DNA of 64,000 nucleotides from Gossypium raimondii. Taxonomy: Eukaryota; Streptophyta; Magnoliopsida; Malvales; Malvaceae. The first letter of the stretch is position 1; every line of letters begins with the position of its first letter. The stretch spans positions 7,316,001-7,380,000 of the forward strand of contig NC_068569.1 in assembly GCF_025698545.1 (NCBI RefSeq), read 5' to 3'. Made by a program: the position numbers and the translations under genes. Positions 1 through 11,799 of the stretch are shown here, piece by piece. The notes under the pieces are model-generated. The model was given only the letters and a program-made list of their open reading frames with translations. It had not been told where the DNA came from and made no database searches.

Positions 1-1000
1 TCATCTTTTATCTATTGTTTATATACAGCCTCTATAGTTTTGGAGTTAGCAGTTGCCTTTCTCTGTCGTCATCCATCCCAAAAGAAAAGCTTCGCTAGAA
101 TTGAGCTCTGGAGATCAAATATGAAAAAAGTTGATATAAAAAAGTAAATGGCAATTTCATTTACGCAACCCTACCGACAAGGATCTCGTACACGATGTTG
201 ATTGCTTCAACGCTTATCTTGGTTACACTTCTTTTTTCTTCCAACGTGTTTTGTCTTAACTTGACCGTTCCACCTCGAACTCGACGCTTCATAATGTATT
301 ATTACATGGAAATGCAAGCCATAGTTATCGTTTTGTTTGATCATGATCATTGGAACATCGAGGCTGGGTTCTCTATTACAATCAAAAATATTTTCTTTTA
401 GATTAAAAGTGTTTTTTCATCAACTCATTTTTAAGTATTTCTGGTTTTTAGCTTTTGCATATGAGATGAGAATTATCAAAATATCATTTATTATTTATAT
501 TAGAATAATTCTAAAATTATCAAAATCAGTTCATTTCCGTAATTTTTTAAATTTTGATTTATTTCCGTAATTTTTAAAAATGCTTTATTTAGTTGTGTAG
601 TTGAATATATTAAATATGAATTAGTATATAATACTAATTTTATGTCTTTAAAATAAACAAGGTGTCATTGTTTTTTGATACCTAAAATTAAATTTTAGAA
701 TCATCTTAATATAAATTATTTCTATTTATATTAATTTTAAAAGAAATATAAATAATTAGATTAATTCATATTTTATTTATCATTATGCTAAATTATTTAA
801 ATATCATTTCTCATTATATTAAAATTTATTTATTATTATGTTTATTTTAAAAAATATTTTATATATTATCAATTTAAAATTATTTAAAATCTATATTTTA
901 TATATAATTATATTAAATCATTCAAATATCATATAATTTAACTGATTTTTTTAATTTTCGCTATTATCATTAAAATATATATATTTTAACCAACTTTTTA
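1..1000. other. AT-rich upstream intergenic DNA
   Basis: No recognised gene. A frame at 195-401 (+) would give a 68-residue peptide with a hydrophobic, signal-like start, but it runs into AT-rich low-complexity DNA and resembles nothing I know. From about 480 onward the DNA is very AT-rich. A TATAAA-like stretch near 995-1000 lies about 325 bp upstream of the thaumatin-like ORF, which is rather far for its core promoter. Confidence 0.4.
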
Positions 1001-1323
1001 TAAAAATGAACAACATAAATTTTCACAATTTTTCTTTATTACATTTTTCAAAAATGCAGTTTTTTAAAAGCACTGGATGGACAAGTAGCCGAATGAAAAA
1101 GTTGAGCTTTAGGCAGCCTCGTAAAAAAAGTTGGTCTAAATCTGTCATTTTCATCCTCTGGTTTCTGATAATTTTTTTTGCAGGTCCCTGTTCAGCAAAA
1201 TTAAAAATTCAAATTGGAGAAAGGGCATTTCAGTCTTTCTATAAAACTATAATGTTCTTCTTCGCTTTCTATAAGAACCGAACAAGAAATGGCTAAAAAT
1301 CCATCTCTACATTCGTTTCAAAA

Positions 1324-2070
1324 ATGGCTTCTTCTTTGTTAGTTTTAGCTACCATTTTTGTGTTATGCAGCTTTGGTAAAGCTACTCATCCTGGTCTCAT
1401 TTTAACAGTCGTTAACAACTGCCCTTTCACCATTTATCCTGCTATCCAACCCAACGCAGGCCACCCTGTCCTCGAACGAGGCGGCTTCGCTCTTCATACC
1501 CTCACCCACCGTTCCTTCCCTGCCCCCACCGTCCACTGGTCTGGCCGTATCTGGGCTCGAACCGGCTGCACCTACTCCAACGGGCATTTCTCCTGTGCCA
1601 CGGGAGATTGTGGCCACCGCATTGAATGCAACGGTCTCGGTGGAGCCACTCCTGTCACAATTGCTCAGTTCAGCCTCCACCACGGTGGCCACAAAGATCT
1701 GTCTTCCTACGAAGTCAGCCTTGTGGACGGTTTTAACATCCCCATGACTGTGACCCCGCACGAAGGCAAAGGCCTTTGCCCCGTCGTTGGGTGCAGGGCT
1801 AATATTCTGGCCACGTGTCCCGGCAAGTTACAGTATAGGTCACCTCCTCATGGTCCAGTTGTGGGTTGTAAGAGTGGTTGTGCTGCCTTCGGAACCGACG
1901 AGCTTTGCTGCAGGAACCATTACAATAGCCCTCAAACCTGTAGGGCTTCGAGCTATTCAGAGTTTTTCAAACATGCTTGTCCGGCCACATTTACTTACGC
2001 CCATGATAGCCCTTCGCTCATGCACGACTGTTCTTCCCCACGTGAGCTAAAAGTTATCTTCTGTCACTAG
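1324..2070 (+). CDS. Thaumatin-like protein (PR-5 family)
   Basis: A single-exon 248-residue secreted protein of the thaumatin/PR-5 family, whose members act in the apoplast or vacuole in defence. Some bind or cut beta-1,3-glucan. Residues 1-20 form a hydrophobic signal peptide ending about SFGKA. The mature part has exactly 16 cysteines, the family's count for eight disulfides. Landmarks are NNCPF near the start, WSGRIWARTGC, SCATGDC, the strongly conserved SLVDGFNIPM block and DELCCRN. Length is normal for the large PR-5 type. I chose this ATG because it opens the signal peptide. Compared with the acidic REDDD cleft of antifungal members, the Glu position reads Gln (AQFSL) and the first Asp reads Glu (YEVSLVD), so the charge pattern is altered. 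The coding region is much more GC-rich than its flanks. The family call is secure; the activity is not. Confidence 0.95.
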   Translation: MASSLLVLATIFVLCSFGKATHPGLILTVVNNCPFTIYPAIQPNAGHPVLERGGFALHTLTHRSFPAPTVHWSGRIWARTGCTYSNGHFSCATGDCGHRIECNGLGGATPVTIAQFSLHHGGHKDLSSYEVSLVDGFNIPMTVTPHEGKGLCPVVGCRANILATCPGKLQYRSPPHGPVVGCKSGCAAFGTDELCCRNHYNSPQTCRASSYSEFFKHACPATFTYAHDSPSLMHDCSSPRELKVIFCH

Positions 2071-4990
2071 AGGAAGACGATAATGGGTTTGAGTTTGTTG
2101 AATAATCTGTAGTGCTATGCTAGAGATATGGTGAATGTTTGATTGTTGGGATTGAAGCATTAATGGTGTTTGAAGAAGTTGAAGTGTGTAATTGTTTATG
2201 TTTAGACAAAATTAATGAAGGTTGTTTTTCATCTTCCATCTGTTTCCTTTTCTTGTGGGGCTTTTTCGTCATTTTATATTATAAAAAGAAGAGAAAAGTG
2301 TTTTTATTCACAAAAGTAGTGAAGATGCTTAAGGCATTTACGAGTAACATAAAAGCACAGCTTTAACGTTACTATAAGATAAGCTTTTATAAAAAGTAAA
2401 ATATCAGTGTTCCCATGTGAAATGTGCCATGTAATCATGTAGATATATTGACATTGTGTTTACTATTACGTTGGGACGCGACGCGACGCGAATCTCTGAG
2501 AAAGAGACAATGAAATTGGAAACAGGAAGTAGCTGGTAAAGTATAGTGGAGCACTCATTACCGTGCATTTCAATTTCAAAACAACGGTTCTTTTTCATAC
2601 TAGTTTCCAGTTTTTGGCTCTATATTCAGAAATTATCTCTTCTACAGTACTTACACGTGAAATGTTTGCTTCCCTTTTTTGTTTTTGTTTTTATCAGTCC
2701 TTTTGCAATATGGTCCTGTTATATGTATATAGTTCTCAGCCTGGAATTAGCATGCTTTATATTCCTACTTTGCGTGGTAAAGCTTTTTTTACATTAACAA
2801 CACAAACTTCATCAAGTTCAATTATTTTGTAGTTATCAAATCCATTTGTCCCCTTGTAAAAACACTAACATGCTCCTTACTTGGTCTACCTTACCTTGAC
2901 AAGGCCTCCTTTGGACACATGTAAAGGGTTATAAATGATTAATTGTTAAACCTTCACTATAAATACCCTCTTCCTCCTTACATATTAAGCCCAAATTTTG
3001 CCCAATCTTTCATAGCTGCTTCACTCTCAGCACAGCCTTTTATCATCCTGTGAATTGTCACTTCACTCTTATCATCCTGTATGCCATTAGGCTTGAATTT
3101 GAATTCAACCATGGGTTTGGTTGGTATGTCATGCCACGTTGGAAAAATGTTTACTATTACTTGACTAATTATTTTCATCAAATTTGGTTTTATTTGAATT
3201 TTTTTTCAATATTATGAGTGACATTGCAAAAAGAAAAAAAAATGTTAAAGGCTAATGTGAACCCCCCCCCCCGAAACGTTGAGAGTAATTTAATTTGTTA
3301 TGGTTAAGCACAATAAGAAAACATCTTTAGAAATAATATTGTTTGAACATATAATCACAAACTTTAAATATGAATCATAAAACTTTTAATATATATATAT
3401 ATATGTAGGAATAGACTGTGAACTAGAACAACCTTAATTAGATTTGTTGATACAATGCACAACAAATGAGAATGTATTTATAGGAATAGGAGGAGATTGC
3501 TCGAAGCAAGTTTGAGGCTTAAAAGGCTCAATCATTTCTTCATCGTCGGGAGGGTACGGATAAGAGATGTCCTCTTATTATATAGTGTGACATGGTAGAC
3601 CGTTACAATGGACAACAATCGTACTAGCATAGTGTACGTGAAGTGCGGATGTAGTGTTCCTAGATAGTACGAGATTGTTGCTATTCTCTCATGGGACCCA
3701 CTCGTTGTTATAAGCATGTTTACACTTGGGGAAGTGTTTAAACTAAGAAAGTGGGTGTGTAATGATATAATTTGTAGAGCGGGTGGCCTTCTCACAGGAG
3801 CGGGTGATTAAGGGAGCTTAATGATAAGAGGTAAAAAGGTTGGTTCTAATAGCTTACTTTGCTAACACGTGCCTAAATGTTAGTGGGGTATAACAATAAC
3901 TAATTAACTGAACTTAAAAACACACAAGAGCAACTCAAACTAAAATTGACTAAGCCTTTGATTCTCATTGTTTTCCCAAAATATTTTTAAGATTAAAATG
4001 TCTTACAACCATAAACAATATTAAACAACTAGCTTTTGATATCAGTAATGGTATTGAAAAGTGTTTTTGGAAACAGTTTTTTTTTCTAGCTTTTGTGTTT
4101 GAGGAAAGCACATTAAGAGTTGAAGGATTTTAACAATTTTTATAACCTAATGTATTTTATAAAATATTTATATTAGATATATAATTATTTCTCAATTGAA
4201 ATTTATTTCAAATATATAAAATCATATATTTAAATTTGTAAAGCTTATATTTTAATATTTAATATTTAAGATATAATATTTTACAAATAATTAATATCAA
4301 TTACTTAAAATATTTAAAAGTTATATTTTATATATCAAAATATAAATAATTAATTGCAATAAATTAAATTTATACTCTTACTAAATATTTAAATCGTAAA
4401 TAGAAGATTTTAAAATTACTTTTCATAAACAATGGGAAATTAGGCTTAACTCTTAAGTGAAGTAATTTCTCCACCTGTATTGTTGGAGATTGTTTTAATC
4501 AGATTTTTGGTAAAACATAAAAAGGTGAAACATACTTATCGTTTAATTGGTAAGATCAGATGAAGACTTAGCCTTATCGTTATCTTATTTCACGTAACAT
4601 TCTTACATCTGCAAATGCTATATCACTACCCACTTACCGTCGAGGAGTCCTTGTTTCTTCAACTCAATGTACGTAAAAGATTTCTATTAAGAGATATTTA
4701 ATATGTCATCAATCTTATCTTTAATAAATTTAAGGTTGTGATTTTAGTATTTATTTATTTATTTATTTTTATTTAAACTGTTTTTAGCAATAACTTAGAT
4801 TTCTTCAATATACCCTAAATTTAAAATAAAAATTATTTACAAGAGGTGGCACCAAAAGAAAATAAAAATATTTCTCATTATATATCTCTATATTATTATT
4901 TAAGTGTGTGATTGAATTAGTATCAAAAGTTAAGTCAACACTAAATCATTAAAGGAAACTACTAAAATAATTTTATATATTTTAAATAAA
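2071..4990. other. Intergenic, AT-rich, no gene recognised
   Basis: This holds the 3' untranslated part of the thaumatin-like gene, then AT-rich DNA without a recognisable gene. Visible simple sequence is a run of ten C near 3262-3271 and a (TA)n tract near 3391-3404. The stretch about 3440-3900 is less AT-rich, with several open frames on the minus strand, and could be a decayed mobile element, but I recognise no domain in it. Confidence 0.5.
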
Positions 4991-4994
4991 TTAT

Positions 4995-5130
4995 ATTATT
5001 TCAATAGTTGGTCTGACGGTCAGGGTGTTCACCGGCTCAGATATAACCTAAGTTTGAGTCATGTTACTAGCGTTGTTATTAGGGTTTTGTCCTCCTCTTA
5101 TTATTCACACACACAAAAAAAAATCTAATA
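4995..5130 (+). mobile_element. Possible tRNA-derived SINE
   Basis: A pol III-like head is visible. An A-box-like TTGGTCTGACGGTCAGGG is followed about 35 bp later by a B-box-like AGTTTGAGTC, then a short body ending in CACACACAAAAAAAAA, which would be the tail. This is the layout of plant tRNA-derived SINEs. Target-site duplications were not resolved. Confidence 0.45.
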
Positions 5131-5489
5131 AAAAAATTGTAAACGGTGAGATTTAAATCCATTCTACCAATATTTTATTTACCATTTCAAATAAAATTTT
5201 ATTTTACTATTTTATATATTCCAATGTTATTAAACAAATTTTATTTCACCCACATTGCATGTATATATTGATAATGTTGTACCGAGTTAGTCTCACAAGT
5301 CATTTCTATACTAACTCAAGAAAAATGGTAGTGTCATAGTAAACAATTTGAATCATTTAATATTTTTAATATGATATGTGCTTACCTATTTAAATTTCCA
5401 TCTACTCCCAATTTAAACTAATTTTTTCATTTCAATTTCATACATATTGCATATGTGTTATTATTAGTTTCAACCCTTTTTTTTACACG

Positions 5490-6135
5490 AATTTCATTAG
5501 CCAAAACACCATAAATAAGAGGAGAAAATCGGAGAGAAACTAAACCTAGCCGTCAGGCTTACACAATACAACCAACCTAGCTCCTCTCGTTCTCACATAG
5601 AACATTAGAACAATCGGCAACTAAAATATCATTGGATAGAAAATGGGCAACTAACAAACTTAGAGTAGTTCGCATAACGCAAAGTAACTCGCACTAGATT
5701 GTGAGCGGTTTTATTAGCGCTCCCACAAATCCAATGGATAGAAAATGACTAAAAACTAGAACTAATTTGAGAGCAATCATTAATCAACGATCCTAGATTT
5801 GACATATCCAACCTATCATGAGTTGAAGAACCCCTTTACTGTTTGCGTTCTTTGAAAGGTAGCTAAGTCCCTCTGTGCATAAAATAAAGAGATATGGTGA
5901 CAGCAGGTCCCCCTGCCGGAGACCCCGTTTAGGAGAAATAAAGCCTATCTCGTTGCCATTGAACAAGATAAAATAGTTGATTGAGGAAACACAGAGCATC
6001 ATATCCATGACATCCATTTGTGATGAAAGCCCATACTCTCAATAATAAAGCGAAGGACTCTGTTATATGCTTTACTAATATCAACTTTCAAAGCAACGTT
6101 CCTCGTCAAACTATGCCCTTTATTCTTCACATGAT
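5490..6135 (-). mobile_element. LINE (L1-type) relic: RT and RNase H fragments
   Basis: Read on the minus strand, about 6115-6060 gives a reverse transcriptase segment ALKVDISKAYNRV, where plant L1-type elements have SKAYD, so the catalytic Asp is replaced by Asn. About 5990-5840 gives PKRGLRQGDLLSPYLFILC, a hallmark of plant L1 reverse transcriptases. Towards 5790-5600 it jumps to the C-terminal RNase H-like region (LINDCSQ, NKTAHNLVR). The FADD-box catalytic motif and much of the thumb and zinc-binding region are absent, so the copy is truncated at the 5' end, internally deleted and frameshifted. It is a long-dead insertion. Confidence 0.75.
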
Positions 6136-6837
6136 GAATGAGTGTGAAAATTACGTATAAATATGGGATAAAATTGTTGATATAAATTTAAATTGTTTAT
6201 TCAAAATCAAATGTAAATATGGAAGAATATATATAATTTTTATCTATAACATGCATATTTTTTATACATTCTATAACATAGTTTTAGATTTAACTTTTAA
6301 ATCAATAAAGAAAGGGAAAAAAAAAGCGAAACGAGTTTGTAACTTTGTATACCATAAAGCTAACTATCCAAATTTAAGATCAAGATTTTATGGAGTGATA
6401 ATCTTTTACGATGGAAAGAAAATGTAAAGGATAATCATACTACAACATAAAAATAATATAAATTCATATACAAAATAATATGAATATCAGATAACAGCAT
6501 TTTTATAAATATAATAACTAAAAAGAAAAAAGTATGACGTATAAACAACATCACCCACAGAACACAGCAGAAACACATCTCACACGCCGATCCCGACCGA
6601 ATCTCACGTGGCAACTCTTAATTCGCTCAAAAAACTCTAGTTAAAACAAACATGACCCTACATAATCCAAGCTCTTCCGTGCGTAACGCTGAGTCCACAA
6701 TCCGCGAATTTCTTTACCCATAAATTGGAACTCAGTGTTGTCGGCTTCAAGTTTTCTCTTATTTTCCGTCTCTTCATTTCCCAGACACTTTTCTCTGCTT
6801 TCTCTCTATATTTTCCATTTTTTTTTTGTTTGTTTAT

Positions 6838-8628
6838 ATGGCATCTCAAGCCAGCCTCCTCCTTCAAAAGCAGCTCAAAGGTACTTTTTTCTTTTAATAC
6901 GATCGATATCGATTTTAATGATTTCAATTATGATTCTTTTTATGAAGAGCGGTGTTTTGGTTGGATTTTGAATTGGGTTTTTTTGATTGATTGCTTTGCA
7001 GATCTTTGTAAGAATCCGGTTGATGGGTTCTCAGCCGGATTGGTTGATGACAGCAATGTTTTCGAATGGAGTGTTACAATCGTCGGACCACCTGATACTT
7101 TTTAGTAATTTTTTTAAAAATTGAAATTCTCTGTTTTTTTTTAAAGGAATTGTTGATGTCGGATTTGTTTGATGGCGTTGGATCAGGAACTGAGGCTATA
7201 ATGCATGCTCAATACAACTTTGGGTTTTGAAACGGGATTAATTTAGCTGAGTTATGATTCATGCCAGGGTTGATTTTTTAAGGGCCTATTTTGAAGTCAA
7301 ATCAAATATTGGTTCATAAACTCGAGTAGCTTGGTTGACTGTAGGTGATTAGAAGGTTTCAAATATTTGATTTTGAGTTTTACCTCGTAATGGTGTTGCC
7401 AGTTGCCATTCAATTTAGCTTTATCGAATTTATCTCGCAGCAGTCTTATGAGCTGTTATGATTAAGAGAATAATTATTCTATCATCTGGGAAATATAACT
7501 CGTTTATTTTTAACACAAATACTCCAAATTTCAGTGAAGGGGGATTTTTCAATGCCATCATGAGCTTTCCACCTGATTACCCAAACAGCCCTCCAACAAT
7601 GAAATTTACAACAGACGTTTGGCATCCTAATGGTACACCTTTGCGTCCTTTTCAGATTCTTGCAGGCCTTTATGTGATGCATGGTTTAATTTAGTCTCTG
7701 GGTATTGCAGTTTATACTGATGGTACTGTTTGCATATCAATTCTTCATCCTCCGGGTGATGATCCAAACGGCTACGAGCTTGCAAGTGAGCGCTGGATGC
7801 CAATCCATACTGTATGTTTATAAATTGTCAATTTTTTTTAATTGCCTTTTTTTTTTTGGGTGCCTGTACAAGTGCTTAAAATTCATGGTGCCGTAGGTTT
7901 CAGTCAAATTTAACTACTTGATTGCAAGCAAGTAATTTTGTTTTATTAGACGAAAAAGGAATCAAGAGAAAACTATAAAAATATTCCCTGGAAATCATAA
8001 GATGCATGCAGATTGCATTACCGAACGTAAACTCTTACTGTATACATATGGCAGGTTGAAAGTATTGTTTTGAGTATCATATCAATGCTTTCCAGCCCTA
8101 ACGACGAATCTCCCGCGAATGTTGAAGCTGCTGTAAGTAGTCATTGATCGTCTTGATTCATATATATTCCTTTCTTGGTGCACTTTGGGCTATTGATTTC
8201 TGCAGTTGCATGTAATGTTCCTTTTCCATGTTTGTACTAACATGGTGTTTAGCTTTCTATCAACTGCTCTAGTTTACTAAAACTCTCTATAAACGGCACC
8301 TGAGATATCCTTTTGCTAAACACACGATATTCCAAATGTACGGAAAAAAGATGAGTATAACCATATTAGAAGCATGTCTATACCCTACATTTATGTTCGA
8401 ATTTGTATAATGGTATTTGTTGGGATAAAAAGCATATGTTTATATAATCTTACTATCATCATAGATAGACCGAAAGAATCAAAAGCATGTTTATATAATG
8501 GTGTTCGTTAGGAAAAAGAATATTGTTTTATACACAATATGCACATGCAGAAGGAATGGAGAGAGAGCAGAGATGAATTCAGGAAGAAGGTGAGCCGCTG
8601 CGTGAGACGGTCACAGGAAATGTTATGA
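6838..8628 (+). CDS. UBC7: Ubiquitin-conjugating enzyme E2, UBC7/UBE2G2 type
   Basis: Six coding exons: 6838-6880, 7002-7104, 7535-7632, 7711-7811, 8055-8132 and 8551-8628. All have GT-AG introns and the phases close, giving 166 residues starting [15 protein letters not shown]2 enzymes take ubiquitin from E1 on a catalytic cysteine and pass it on with an E3. The UBC fold is complete: HPN at 79-81, catalytic Cys89 in [15 protein letters not shown], then the extra acidic loop (about 95-108) that marks the UBE2G1/G2 class. In yeast and animals the Ubc7/UBE2G2 branch serves ER-associated degradation, and Arabidopsis UBC7/13/14 are the plant members. A CACGTGG G-box-like site lies about 230 bp upstream, near 6606-6612. 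It is convergent with the VOC-fold gene. Which of the three paralogue names fits best cannot be decided here. Confidence 0.95.
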
Positions 8629-9128
8629 TCTGTTGGTCTACAATGTGTATCCCAGGGATCCAAGACTTGTTGAATGCCAGCTTCTATACTATATAATTTT
8701 GATCGGATTTGGATGAATATAAGATTATAATGAAATATGTTCATTTTTTCGTATCCTGAAAGATAATATTGTTACTTGTCGAACATTAATACTTAAGAAA
8801 GAAGATTGATTGGATATTCAGTTCTGAGCAATGGAAATGTGGCAATTTCTTTTAGCCATTCAGCTCAATACCGCCCCCCTTATTTTCGCTGTTAAAGAAC
8901 CAACATAATGCTTGTTTCTCTCTCAAATCTGTCTTTTGCAGTTTGATTTTTCTGGAAAATATATCTAATCCCCTATTTCTAGAAAACCACGAAATGGTTT
9001 TGTATAATTCAATGCTAAATCGAAGTTGATTATTATTATTTATTCTTTAACTTTTTAGGCTTTATTCATGGATAAAGCTGGGGAATGCTAAAGTAAGTTT
9101 ATTTTATTTTAATGTAAAAGAGTTGAAA

Positions 9129-10098
9129 TCAATCTTCCTTTGGTGACTTAACATAGCTTCCCATCCTGACAAGCATGCCATCGATGTCGCGCACATATCC
9201 TACCCTCTGTCCCCAATCCTTCTTGTCCTCTGGCTCCCTCACCGCCACCGCCCCGTTCTCCACTGCCCGCTGTTCAACCACAACCACCGTTAAATCTTAA
9301 TGATAAGATTTTAACCTTCTTAAAGATTGCATTTTAACTACAAACCAAATAAAAGAATTTATAAAAGTTATGCTTATATGTAATTTTAACACCTACAATA
9401 TTGATTATATTTTCAAATTAAAACTCTGAAATAATTTATATTAACTGTTTAAAAAAAATCATGTATCATAATGCTAACTAATTTAAATATTATTTCCCAG
9501 TAAAAATGAATATTGTTTAAATTAATTTATTTTTTTAGTTTAGAATATGATGTCTAAAACGAACCTTCAAATTTTAATCTTTTCACTTATTTTTTACAGC
9601 AAAACTTAAAATTTTAAACCACTCCTACGTAATGAATGCTTATATACACTCACAATCTCATCTATTGTAATCCTTTTATTTGGGATTAACATGGAATTAA
9701 TTCAATTATAGTAAGAGGAAACCAACCTTGAATGCAGCGTCAACGTCGGAGTAAATAAAGCAGAGTTCCATTGGGGGTCGGTGGACATCAGATTTTGGAA
9801 CCTGGACTTCACCGGTTAGTTCATCGGTCTCGTGTTGGTGCTTTGGGGTAAAGGCAATGGTGGTCTGCCCACTCTCCAGCTCTCCCCATCTGTAAATTTA
9901 ACCCCCACAATTACAAACTTCATTCATAAAACAACCAAATTTAACATGCATTTGAGAGCATATCCAAAATCACCTGTGAGACTCGTCCAAGCGACGAACA
10001 TTATAACCAAAGGCTTTTGCGTAGAAGTCAACGGATTTCGCTACGTCCTTAACGTAAAATATGGCGTAACCCAACACTGGCTTAACATTAGACGCCAT
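9129..10098 (-). CDS. Glyoxalase/VOC-superfamily protein
   Basis: Three minus-strand exons: 9974-10098, 9727-9889 and 9129-9269. They splice in phase to 142 residues from MASNVKPVLGYAIFYVKDVA to a TGA stop. The sequence has the paired beta-alpha-beta-beta-beta pattern of the vicinal-oxygen-chelate fold: YAIFYVKDVAKSVDFYAKAFG in the first module, PPMELCFIYSDVDAAFKRAVENGA and GQRVGYVRDIDGMLV in the second. Candidate metal ligands include Glu in MELCF and the Asp-containing strand near the C-terminus. Small plant proteins of this kind are annotated as glyoxalase/bleomycin-resistance/dioxygenase family. Most have no proven substrate, and it is shorter than a two-domain glyoxalase I. There is no transit peptide, so it is probably cytosolic. 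Its 3' end lies 500 bp from the 3' end of the UBC gene. Confidence 0.88.
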
Positions 10099-10375
10099 TG
10101 TTTAAAATCTCTTCTTTTGATCTAAACAACACTATTTATTTTCCAGCTGATTTCTCTACCAGATGTTAGAAAATATATAGTCAAACTCACTTTCTTTTTT
10201 TGGCTTTCATTTAGTGTCTTTCTTTTTTGAGTTGATACGAGGTTTTCACACGTGGGCAGCAATTTGGTTACACGTGGCCTGCATGCAAGTTTAGCTGATT
10301 CAACAACTCTCACCTGGCAAATGGCAGTCATCCAAGTCTAACTCTAATTTCCTGGTTTTTATTTACATTTAGTTA

Positions 10376-10590
10376 ATTATTTTTTATGAGTATTGTTGTC
10401 TATGTAGTAAAATGCAAGTTCGAGTATCTTGAAGTATATTATTCTCTTATTTATTGGTTGGGTATTTATAGGTCAGTAAGGGATTATAGGTAATTTTAGA
10501 TATTATGATATATATATATATATATATATGAAAATAGAAAAAAACTGCTTGTACTATTTTTCATAAGAAACAATTTGTAATCTATTTTTG
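10376..10590. repeat. (TA)n microsatellite in AT-rich spacer
   Basis: About eleven TA units lie near 10508-10529. The DNA just before it (10385-10500) has a weak B-box-like GCAAGTTCGAGTATC and might be a decayed SINE. Nothing else is recognised. Confidence 0.5.
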
Positions 10591-11790
10591 AGATGGATTG
10601 AAGCTAAGTTTCCCCTTCTTTGCTATGTTCCAAATCCTGTGGGTATTCCGAATGAATTTGTTCCTGTCTCATGAATGGTTAAAAACGATGGCACGTGGGA
10701 TTGGAGTCAATTTGAAAAGTTCCTGCCAAGGGATGTTTATTTTGTGAATTGCCGCCACCCTACCTCCAGTTGAAGCAGAGATTGATGGCAGGCCAGGATG
10801 GCTGTGGGAAGAGAAGCGCTGTTCCACGGCAAAATCTGCTTATAAAGCGAAACTGGAGTTAGGAATACTGATGAGTAGAGTGCAATATGGAAGTATCAAG
10901 GCCCACAGCGTGTGAAGACTTTCTTATGGATCTTATGTAAGGGCAAAATCCTTACCAATTTTGAAAGGTATAGCCGTAAGCTCACTGACAATTCTAATTC
11001 CCCCTTTTGTTGTGTTGTACTGAGGATGTAGATCATGTCATGCGGAAATGTCCCTTATGCATTAGGCCTCTGGGTTAATTTAGTTAAACCGGATAAGTTA
11101 AGTGAATTTTTTAGCAAGGACATTATGAGGTACTGGGTCGTCTGGAACGTTAAATCACCTGACTATTTCTCAGCTAAATCTGATTGGGGTTTGCTTTTGG
11201 ATTCTGAAGCTGGAGTTTGTGGAAAAGTAGGTTCCTGAAATTCTTTGACCATAGTTTTATGGAAAAAGGAGGTGTACTACAGTGGTGTATAAGGTTGTGT
11301 TCTGAATTCAAAGTTGTAATGGTAAGGAAACAGTTGTTGAATCCAAGAAGATCTTAAGCAAGGTTGACATTTGTTGGCAATTTCCACCTGAAGGTTGGTG
11401 CAAGATAAAATACAGATGGCACGGTGCGAGGTCTTGATGGTATAGCTGATTAGCTGCTGCTGGGGGGTAATACGAGATGATCAAGGTTACTAGTTACTAG
11501 GTTTCTGCTATAATTTGGGGAAGTGATTGGTCCTTGAGGCGGAGTTGTGGGGGGCTTTTGAAGGACTTAAACAAGTTTGGGATATTGGTGAGTAAAGAGG
11601 TGATGAACTCGTTCAACAAGATAACGCAAAATTCAGCTGCCGATTAAAAGGGATTGGAATGTAAAAGATCTGTTATGTGTATAGGGAGGGTAATATTGTT
11701 GCTGATGTGCTGGCTAAATTGACTACAAGGCCCCTTTTAGGTACCCAATTGCATTCAAGTCCTCCAATGAAATTCTTAAGCTATTACTAA
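10590..11790 (+). mobile_element. LINE (L1-type) relic: zinc-binding and RNase H region
   Basis: In broken forward frames the 3' part of a plant L1-type ORF2 can be read. About 10680-10760 gives NDGTWDWSQFEKFLPRDV, the spacer before the zf-RVT domain. About 10885-11055 gives the zf-RVT block with WKYQGPQRVKTFLW, LTNFERYSRK and a Cys/His pair around DVDHVMRKCP. About 11390-11790 gives an RNase H-like region starting EGWCKIKYR and ending GNIVADVLAKLTT followed by PPMKF. Many stops and frameshifts are present and the RT core is missing, so it is an old 5'-truncated copy. Confidence 0.75.
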
Positions 11791-11799
11791 GATTGTAAA

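Noticed and set aside
195-401. 68-residue frame with signal-like start
   Set aside because: Ends in AT-rich junk, has no recognised domain, and lacks promoter or 3' signals.
1006-1296. 96-residue frame just upstream of the PR-5 gene
   Set aside because: Low complexity, Phe/Lys-rich because of AT bias; probably promoter or leader DNA.
1402-1761. 119-residue open frame on the minus strand
   Set aside because: It lies wholly inside the thaumatin-like coding region on the other strand and matches no family; a shadow caused by GC-rich codons.
3532-3795. 87-residue minus-strand frame
   Set aside because: No domain recognised; may be part of a decayed mobile element, but I cannot name one.
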